Origin: Streptomyces monashensis | Lineage (GTDB): Bacteria > Actinomycetota > Actinomycetes > Streptomycetales > Streptomycetaceae | Reading direction: 5' to 3' | NCBI RefSeq assembly: GCF_001866665.1 | Contig: NZ_MLYO01000034.1 | Coordinates: 91,149-155,148, forward strand | Length of the DNA: 64,000 nucleotides | Shown: positions 58,463 through 64,000 of the stretch, piece by piece | Position numbering within the stretch: position 1 is the first letter of the stretch | Layout: each line of letters starts with the position of its first letter | Made by a program: the position numbers and the translations under genes | The notes under the pieces: generated by a model | The model's database searches: none | What the model was told of the DNA's origin: nothing | Seen by the model: only the letters and a program-made list of their open reading frames with translations

Positions 58463-58971
58463 ATGGACATCGGGCGGCTGGCGTACTTCCTGGCGATCGT
58501 CGACCCCGGGGCTTCACCGTGCGGCCTCGGCGCTACGTGTCGCAGCCCTCGCTGTCCCAGGCCGTGCGCACGCTGGAGCGTGATCTCGGCTCCCAGCTCT
58601 TCCACCGCCGCATCGGGCAGCCGGGCGGTCCTGACCGAGGCGGGTCAGGACCTGATCGAGCCCGCCCGGGAGGCCGTGCGCAGCCTGGAGACGGCGCGCA
58701 CGAGCGTCGCGGCCGTGCACGAGCTGCGGGAGGGACGCCTGGACGTGGCCTCGATGCCGTCCCAGGCGGTGGAACCGCTCACCACCCTGGTGCGCGACTT
58801 CACCCGGCGGTATCCCGGTGTGTCGGTAGCGGTGAGCCCAGTTCCTGACTTTCCACCGCCGTTCGGTCCGTGAACGGGCCGTCGCCCGGTACCACCAGCA
58901 CGAAGCGCTGACTCCCCAGCGCGTGCGCGACGACGGCGTCCGTGCCCGGACAGCGACTGATCGTCGGTCAG
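58463..58971 (+). pseudogene. LysR-type regulator pseudogene containing an inverted segment
   Basis: The gene starts 'MDIGRLAYFLAIVD' at 58463, then needs two frame changes to give 'GFTVRPRRYVSQPSLSQAVR', 'TLERDLGSQLFHRRIG' and 'AVLTEAGQDLIEPAREAVRS', 'GRLDVASMPSQAVEPLTTLV', 'DFTRRYPGVSVAVS'. The next section of a LysR effector domain is found on the opposite strand (58838-58943). The plus strand then resumes with 'PGQRLIVGQP' before joining the tail of a dehydrogenase. Frameshifts, inversion and truncation make it non-functional. Short spaced losses in the helix-turn-helix also remove residues. Confidence 0.75.
58838..58943 (-). other. Inverted ~106-bp segment of the LysR pseudogene
   Basis: Read on the minus strand this stretch encodes 'DAVVAHALGSQRFVLVVPGD' and 'GPFTDRTAVESQELG', which is what should lie between 'VSVAV' and 'GQRLIVGQP' on the plus strand. 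Restoring the orientation puts '...SQEL' next to 'PGQRLIVGQP', a seamless LysR sequence. It is therefore a local inversion within the pseudogene, not an independent gene. Confidence 0.65.
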
Positions 58972-59151
58972 CCGCGGACCGCCATCCGGTCGGCGGCCAT
59001 GATGCTCGACCGTCTCGGCCACCCCGCCGCGGCCGGGCACGTCACGGACGCGTTCGCCTCGCTCTGGCCAGGACCGACGTCCGCACCCGCGACCTGGGGG
59101 GGCACGGCGATCACCGCCGAGTTCACCGAGCGGCTGCTCCGACTCCTCTGA
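58972..59151 (+). pseudogene. Isopropylmalate/tartrate dehydrogenase-type C-terminal remnant
   Basis: Immediately after the LysR text the frame gives 'TAIRSAAMMLDRLGHPAAAG' and 'HVTDAF', the conserved C-terminal helices (AIxSAAMMLxHLG) of beta-decarboxylating dehydrogenases. 'RTDVRTRDLGG' appears in the next frame and 'GTAITAEFTERLLRLL' back in the first, matching the family's VRTxDLGGxATTxEF end. Two frame changes and loss of the first 280 residues show it is dead. LysR and this dehydrogenase were probably neighbours before a deletion fused them. Confidence 0.7.
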
Positions 59152-59225
59152 ACCCGCCAGGCCCCGGCAGCACGGTCGTACGCCCCGGTTACCGTGACGG
59201 ACCGGCATCGGCAGCGAGGTGATCC

Positions 59226-60455
59226 ATGGCGCACGGACAGGACGGGGAGCGGTGGAGCGGCGGTCGGCCGCGGGAGCTGTCCGCTGCCGCGGCGGCTCTC
59301 GCCGCCCGGTGCGAGCCACGGGTTAACGAGCTGGCCCGGCACATGGCCCGCGAGGTGTTCGGGCAGCTGCGCGGCTACCCCGAACTGCCCGCCGAGGTGA
59401 AGGACGTGGAGATCGCCGCGACGGCCCGGCACGGCATGCGGCTGTTCCTGCGCGGGGCCGCCGGCCGGCCCGGACCGGACGCGCTGGAGTACTTCCAGGA
59501 GCGCGCCGCCCAGCGCGCCGAGGAGGAGATGCCGCTGCACCTGCTGCTGCGCACGTACACGCTGGGCGGGCAGGAGCTGTTCCGGGCGCTGCGGGAGACC
59601 GCGCGGCCCGCCGAGCGGGACGCCCTGGCCGAACTCGCCGAGGCGCTGTTCACCTCGATCGACCGGGTCGTGGGCGCCGTCGCCGAGAGCTATCTCGACG
59701 AGCGCACCGCCCTCGCCGCCGAACGCCACGAGCAGCGTCGCGCACGGGCCCGCGCCCTGCTGGAGGGCCGCCCGCCCGCCGACGGGTCCACGCCGGACGG
59801 GCCCGCGCTGGTGTTGTGCCTGCGCTTCGCCGATTCGGCACCCGCCGGCGGGAGTCCGGGCTCCCCGGTGACGGTACGGCGGCTGGTGCGGCGGGTTCAG
59901 GCGGCGCTGGACCGGGTCTTCGGCACGGACGTACCCGCCCTGCTCGGCGCCGAGGGCGGCCACGCGGTCGTACCGGGAGGGGCCGAACCGCCCAGCCGGA
60001 CAACGGAGTTGCTGCGTGAGGCGGCGGGAGCGGGGGTGCGGCTGGCCGCGGCCGGCGCCGCCCGGGCCGCTGACATCCCGCGTGCGGCGCGGCTGGCCGC
60101 GGAGGTGCTGCGGGTCGCGGCGGCGTGCGGGCGGCCACCCGGGCTGCACCGACTCGACGACGTCCTGCTGGAGTACCACCTGTCCCGTCCGAGCGAGGGC
60201 AGCGACCGGATCGCCGCCCTGCTCGACCCGCTGGCCGGCCGGCCCGAACTGACCGAGACGCTGCGCACGCATCTGGAGGAGCGCCAGGACCGCCGCGCCA
60301 CAGCCCGCCGGCTGAACCTGCACCCGAACTCCGTCGACCATCGGCTGGCCCGCGTCCAAGAGCTGACCGGGGTCCGTCTCACCGACCCGCGGGACACCGC
60401 GCTGCTCCTCGCGGCCCTGCTGCTGCGCGGGACGGGCCCCGGCGTCACGGCGTGA
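59226..60455 (+). CDS. PucR/CdaR-type transcriptional regulator
   Basis: 409 residues from ATG 59226 (GAGGTGATCC upstream). The N-terminal 170 residues are helical, RsbT-antagonist-like ('VNELARHMAREVFGQLRGYP', 'AEEEMPLHLLLRTYTLGGQE'). The middle is a degenerate GGDEF-like sensor ('GPALVLCLRFADSAPAGGSP', 'LLGAEGGHAVVP'). The C-terminal PucR helix-turn-helix is 'TETLRTHLEERQDRRATARR', 'LNLHPNSVDHRLARVQELTG'. Family members activate metabolic or secondary-metabolite genes. It converges with the alkyl-sulfatase gene, stops overlapping by 11 bp. Confidence 0.9.
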   Translation: MAHGQDGERWSGGRPRELSAAAAALAARCEPRVNELARHMAREVFGQLRGYPELPAEVKDVEIAATARHGMRLFLRGAAGRPGPDALEYFQERAAQRAEEEMPLHLLLRTYTLGGQELFRALRETARPAERDALAELAEALFTSIDRVVGAVAESYLDERTALAAERHEQRRARARALLEGRPPADGSTPDGPALVLCLRFADSAPAGGSPGSPVTVRRLVRRVQAALDRVFGTDVPALLGAEGGHAVVPGGAEPPSRTTELLREAAGAGVRLAAAGAARAADIPRAARLAAEVLRVAAACGRPPGLHRLDDVLLEYHLSRPSEGSDRIAALLDPLAGRPELTETLRTHLEERQDRRATARRLNLHPNSVDHRLARVQELTGVRLTDPRDTALLLAALLLRGTGPGVTA

Positions 60456-62316
60456 CGATCGCGAAGTCCGGGTCCGGCGCCTCCAGCAGCGATCCGAGGG
60501 TGATCAGGGCCCCGGCATCGCCGTCGAGGTCCACCGCCCCGCCCGCGATCTCGTCGGCGAAGGTCGTCGCCCCGGCCAGCACGGCGTCGAGGGTGGTGCG
60601 GGCCAGCCGCAGTACGGCGGTGGGCCGCTCACCCTGCGGGGCGTCGCCGGGCATCGGAGTGAGCGCGCCGCGGGACAGCAGGAGCGTCCACTGCTCGCCG
60701 GTGTCGGTGAACTCCCAGCGCAGCAGCAGCCGTCCGGCCTCGGCGGCGCGGGGGCCGTTGACGCGTACGGCCATGGAGCGGAAGACCTGCTCGGCCGTCA
60801 GGGCGGCCAGGATGTCCGGGGCGGCGCGGGTCGGTGTGCCGAGGACGCCGCCGCGCAGTTCGGCCGCGCCCATCAGGCAGAAGTTGCGCCAGGGTGCGCA
60901 CTCCGCGCCCTGGCCGAGCCGCTCGAACGTGTCGGCCTGCAGGGCACGGGCCCGCGTGTGCCCGGGGTCGGCGAACAGGACATGGCTCAGCACCTCCGCG
61001 ACCCATCGCAGATCGCCGGCTTCGTACGACGTCCTCGCCTTGGCGACCACGCTGTCCGCGCCGCCCATGAACTCCACGTACCGGCGCGCGGCCTCGGTGG
61101 GCGGATGCTGCCACAGGTGCGCGGGGTTGCCGTCGAACCAGCCCATGTAACGCTGGTACACCGCTTTGGCGTTGTGGCTGAGCGAGCCGTAGTAGCCGCG
61201 GACGTGCCAGGCCCGTTCGAGGGCGGGCGGGAAGCGCAGCTGCTCGGCTGTCTCCGCGCCGGTGTACCCGGCGTTGATCATCCGCACGCACTGGTCGTGC
61301 AGATAGGCGTACGCGTCCCGCTGCTCCTCCAGGAAGCGTACGACGCGGTCCCGCCCCCAGGTCGGCCAGTGGTGGGAGGCGAAGACGACGTCCGTGTCCG
61401 CGGCGAACAGCCGTATGGTCTCGGTCAGATACCCGGCCCAGGCCCTGGGGTCGCGGACGAGGGCCCCGCGCAGGGTCAGCACGTTGTGCAGGGTATGGCA
61501 GGCGTTCTCGGCGGCGCACAGCACCCGCAGGTCCGGGAAGTGGAAGTTCATCTCGGCGGGGGCTTCGGTGCCGGGCGTGAGCTGGAAGACGATCCGCACC
61601 CCGTCGACGGTCTCGGTCTGCCCGGTGGAGGTGACGTCGACCGTGGGCGCGATCAGGCCGACGCTGCCGGTCGATGTCGTCAGCCCGAGCCCGCAACCGA
61701 TCTGCCCCGCCGGTCCCTTGGGCAGTGCGGCCCCGTACATGTAGGCCGCCCGGCGGGCCATCGCCGTACCCGTGAGGACGTTCTCGCCGGCCGCGTGCTC
61801 CAGGAACCCGGCGGGTGCGATGACGGGCACCCGGCCGGCGGCCACGTCGGCCGGATCGACGACCCCGCGCACGCCGCCGAAGTGGTCGACGTGGGAATGG
61901 GTGTAGATCACGCCGGTCACGGGGCGCTCCCCGCGGTGGGCGCGGTACAGGGCGAGCGCGGCGGCGGCGACCTCGGCGCTGATCAGCGGGTCGATCACGA
62001 CGACTCCGCGCTCGCCCTCCACGAAGGTGACGTTCGACAGGTCCAGGCCGCGCACCTGGTAGATGCCGGGCACGACCTCGTACAGCCCCTGGCGGGCCGC
62101 GAGCCGGCTCTGCCGCCACAGCCCGGGGTGCGCGGTCGGCGGGCAGTCGGCCGCCAGGAAGCCGTAGGCGTCCGCGTCCCACACCACCCCGCCCCGCGCG
62201 TCCCGCACCACACAGGGCTCCAGCCGGGCGATCAGCCCCCGGTCCGCGTCGGCGAAGTCCTGCTCGTCGTCCCGGCCCGGCGTGGTGTACCCGGGCTGCT
62301 GCTCGCTGCCTGTCAT
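60445..62316 (-). CDS. Alkyl/aryl-sulfatase, metallo-beta-lactamase fold (SdsA1 type)
   Basis: 623 residues from ATG 62316. The N-terminal metallo-beta-lactamase domain contains the dizinc motif 'GVIYTHSHVDHFGGVRGVVD' (HxHxDH), with further ligands in 'HFPDLRVLCAAENACHTLHN' and 'FASHHWPTWG'. A helical dimerisation domain follows ('AWHVRGYYGSLSHNAKAVYQ', 'WVAEVLSHVLFADPGHTRAR'). An SCP2-like C-terminal domain holds the alkyl chain ('EAGRLLLRWEFTDTGEQWTL', 'LDAVLAGATTFADEI'). This is the layout of SdsA1, which hydrolyses dodecyl sulfate and other primary alkyl sulfates. No signal peptide is evident, so the enzyme would be cytoplasmic. Length is normal for the family. Confidence 0.93.
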   Translation of the reverse strand: MTGSEQQPGYTTPGRDDEQDFADADRGLIARLEPCVVRDARGGVVWDADAYGFLAADCPPTAHPGLWRQSRLAARQGLYEVVPGIYQVRGLDLSNVTFVEGERGVVVIDPLISAEVAAAALALYRAHRGERPVTGVIYTHSHVDHFGGVRGVVDPADVAAGRVPVIAPAGFLEHAAGENVLTGTAMARRAAYMYGAALPKGPAGQIGCGLGLTTSTGSVGLIAPTVDVTSTGQTETVDGVRIVFQLTPGTEAPAEMNFHFPDLRVLCAAENACHTLHNVLTLRGALVRDPRAWAGYLTETIRLFAADTDVVFASHHWPTWGRDRVVRFLEEQRDAYAYLHDQCVRMINAGYTGAETAEQLRFPPALERAWHVRGYYGSLSHNAKAVYQRYMGWFDGNPAHLWQHPPTEAARRYVEFMGGADSVVAKARTSYEAGDLRWVAEVLSHVLFADPGHTRARALQADTFERLGQGAECAPWRNFCLMGAAELRGGVLGTPTRAAPDILAALTAEQVFRSMAVRVNGPRAAEAGRLLLRWEFTDTGEQWTLLLSRGALTPMPGDAPQGERPTAVLRLARTTLDAVLAGATTFADEIAGGAVDLDGDAGALITLGSLLEAPDPDFAIVTP

Positions 62317-62457
62317 GGTGGTCGATCCTGCCGGTCCCCGGCCGCCGACGCCCGATGACGGGTCACAGAGCGGTCGGTGACCCGTCACAGCGGCAATCCA
62401 AGGGGCACGTGGTTTTGTCCATGGACGCGGGTCCCGCCGGTGGGTGAGGGTCGCCGC

Positions 62458-63650
62458 ATGACCGGTACGGGCCGCACGGCCGGACGGGGCCGGATGCCGG
62501 GCGGCTCGTCGCGCTGGCGCTCGGTGGTTTCGGCATCGGGCTCACCGAGTTCCTGGTCGCCGGGCTGCTGCCGCAGATCGCGTCCAGCTTCGCGGTGTCC
62601 GAGGCGACGGCGGGCCGGCTGATCTCCGGGTACGCGCTGAGTGTCGCGGTCGGCGCGATCGCGCTCACCGCGGCGACGGCCCGGCTGCCCCGCAAGAGCG
62701 TCCTCGTCGGCCTGGTGGCGTTGTTCGTCATCGGCAACCTGCTGTCCGCCGTCGCGCCGGACTATCCGGTGATGCTGCTCGGGCGGATCGTCGCGGCGCT
62801 GTGCCACGGTTCGTTCTTCGGTATCGGCTCGCTGGTCGCGCGCGGTCTGGTCGCGCCGGAGAGGAAGTCCCGCGCGGTGGCGGTCATGTTCGCGGGGCTG
62901 ACCGTCGCGAACGTCCTGGGCGTGCCGTTCGGCGCGCTGGTCGGCGAACGGTGGGGCTGGCGGGCCGCCTTCTGGGCGGTCACCGCGATCGGCGTTCCGG
63001 CGCTGGCGGGCATCGTCGTGCTCGTGCCCGCCCGGTCCGGCCACCCGGGCCCGGAATCGCCGGACGGTCTGCGGGCCCAGATCCGCGCCTTCCGCTCCCG
63101 GCAGGTCGGGCTGACCCTCGCGGCCACCGCGCTCGGCTACGGCGCGATGTTCGGCGCGTTGAGCTATCTCGCCTACACCTTCACCGAGGTCGGCGGCTTC
63201 TCCCCGACGGACGTCGCCTGGCTGCTCATGGTGTACGGCGTCGGTCTGGTCGTCGGCAACCTGATCGGCGGGCGAGCCGCCGACCACGACCGCGACCGTG
63301 CCCTGCTCCTCGCCCTGCTCGCTCTCACCCTCACCCTGACCGCGTTCGGACTGCCGGCCGGCAGCGCCCCCGCCTCGGTGGTCCTCGTGTTCCTGCTGGG
63401 GGTGTCCGGGTTCGCCGGCGTCCCCGGCATGACCACGCGCGTGACCGACGTCGCCCACGGCGCGGCGCTGGCCGCCGGCGCCAACGTCTCCGCGTCCAAC
63501 GTCGGCAACGCCCTCGGCGCCTGGCTCGGCGGCCTGGCCGTCACCGCGGGCCTCGGCTACGCCGCGCCGCTCTACGTCGGCGCCGGCATCGCCCTGGCCT
63601 CCGTCGTCGTCATGGCCGTTGCCGCACGCGACGCCAGGTCCTCGCGGTGA
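62458..63650 (+). CDS. MFS transporter with apparent N-terminal frameshift
   Basis: Most of a 12-helix MFS drug/sugar exporter is encoded in the frame ending at 63650: 'VGAIALTAATARLPRKSVLV', 'RIVAALCHGSFFGIGSLVAR', 'NVLGVPFGALVGERWGWRAA', then the second half from 'QVGLTLAATALGYGAMFGAL'. Helix 1 ('LALGGFGIGLTEFLVAGLLP') is in the same frame, but no start codon exists upstream of GTG 62595, which is after helix 1. ATG 62458 (GGGTGAGGG site) opens the expected N-terminus in the next frame. A one-base shift near 62500 would join them. Either the gene is damaged or the base sequence has an error there; a shortened protein from 62595 would lack helix 1. Confidence 0.75.
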
Positions 63651-63761
63651 GCGGCGGGGCCATCAGGGTGCAACCAGGTGGTGTCGGGAGGCGGGCGTGG
63701 GCCCGCTTGGCCATGCTGGGCCGAAAGTGGCACTCTCCCTCCCCGCGACAAGGAGCACGGT

Positions 63762-63977
63762 ATGGCCTCGGACTCGGTCGAACGCTTCATGGCGGCCCTG
63801 AACCCGGAGCACCGGGACACGGTCGGCGCCAGGCCCCGCCAGGAACAGGAGCAGCTGGCGGCGGCCTGGGAACGGGAACTGGAAGCGGACGACGAGCTGG
63901 ACACCCTCGACGAGCTGTCCCCGCCGGCGGCGGAGGCCGAGGCCGCCCGCCGCGTGCTGGAGCGGGAAGCCGGCTAG
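63762..63977 (+). CDS. Small acidic protein, 71 residues
   Basis: ATG 63762 has AAGGAG six nt upstream. 'MASDSVERFMAALNPEHRDT' is followed by an acidic helical tail ('QEQEQLAAAWERELEADDEL', 'PAAEAEAARRVLEREAG'). Net charge is strongly negative, with no membrane segment. Short acidic proteins of this type are common in Streptomyces without known role. It ends 23 bp before the window edge; a GTGTTTTAGG stretch follows. Confidence 0.65.
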   Translation: MASDSVERFMAALNPEHRDTVGARPRQEQEQLAAAWERELEADDELDTLDELSPPAAEAEAARRVLEREAG

Positions 63978-64000
63978 GCCGTGTTTTAGGAAGCGCGGGC

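Noticed and set aside
60958..62358. 466-codon plus-strand open frame
   Set aside because: Antisense to the alkyl-sulfatase; Val/Gly/Arg-rich shadow translation.
1..64000. Search for tRNA, rRNA, riboswitch, insertion sequence and attachment-site signals
   Set aside because: No cloverleaf with a T-arm GGTTCGA context, no rRNA segments, no transposase or integrase motifs and no terminal inverted repeats were recognised by eye. A covariance-model scan would be needed to exclude small RNAs.

Overview
The window is high-GC actinobacterial DNA, almost certainly the accessory part of a Streptomyces chromosome. The signs are GC-rich third codon positions, many GTG starts, GGAGG-type ribosome sites, several apparently leaderless genes (a -10 hexamer 6-7 nt before the start codon), twin-arginine secreted hydrolases, PadR/MarR/XRE/PucR/LuxR-type regulators and F420/PPOX proteins. 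I see no rRNA, tRNA, CRISPR array or insertion sequence.

Layout. 0-4 kb: VOC protein end, a patch of gene remnants (VOC, cytochrome oxidase subunit I), a YdeI-like protein, then an FAD monooxygenase/small protein pair opposite a PadR regulator. 4-13.5 kb: secreted gamma-glutamyltransferase, a solitary GrpE, a decayed alpha/beta hydrolase, PIG-L deacetylase, DUF998 membrane protein, GNAT, PPOX protein, small proteins and a frameshifted Ser/Thr kinase. 13.5-24 kb: GH78 alpha-L-rhamnosidase, an internally deleted secreted hydrolase, a purple-acid-type phosphatase, a 39-residue Lys/His-rich peptide next to an ABC exporter, a nitroreductase and a secreted phospholipase C. 24-32.5 kb: SDR/XRE divergent pair, NUDIX, barstar-domain protein, membrane esterase, SpoIIE-type phosphatase and a second-type methionine aminopeptidase behind a near-perfect palindrome. 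32.5-40.5 kb: DoxX, a MerR-PP2C fusion, LysR and aminotransferase remnants, an ABC export system (FtsX permease plus ATPase), a PPOX protein and a glycosidase remnant. 40.5-44.5 kb: an FAD monooxygenase behind five helically phased repeats, MarR, and two alpha/beta hydrolases.

44.9-50.2 kb is the most system-like region. A fused double permease and an ATPase with a C-terminal accessory domain (no binding protein) are followed by an ArsR regulator and, divergently, an MgtC-family protein. The same 22-bp element (TANTTGC-N8-GCAAnnA) occurs three times: upstream of the transporter, over the arsR start codon and upstream of mgtC. A short Pro/Asp-rich open frame with a strong ribosome site precedes mgtC, recalling the proline-rich leader peptides of enterobacterial Mg2+-stress genes. 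I infer a metal- or ion-responsive regulon.

50.3-64 kb: glycosyltransferase, two-component system, GNAT and XRE-cupin genes whose start codons overlap head to head, an MFS exporter, Lrp regulator with divergent membrane protein, a LysR pseudogene containing a small inversion and fused to a dehydrogenase tail, a PucR regulator, an alkyl-sulfatase, an MFS gene with an apparent N-terminal frameshift and a small acidic protein. The number of remnants (about a dozen) suggests ongoing decay in a chromosome arm.
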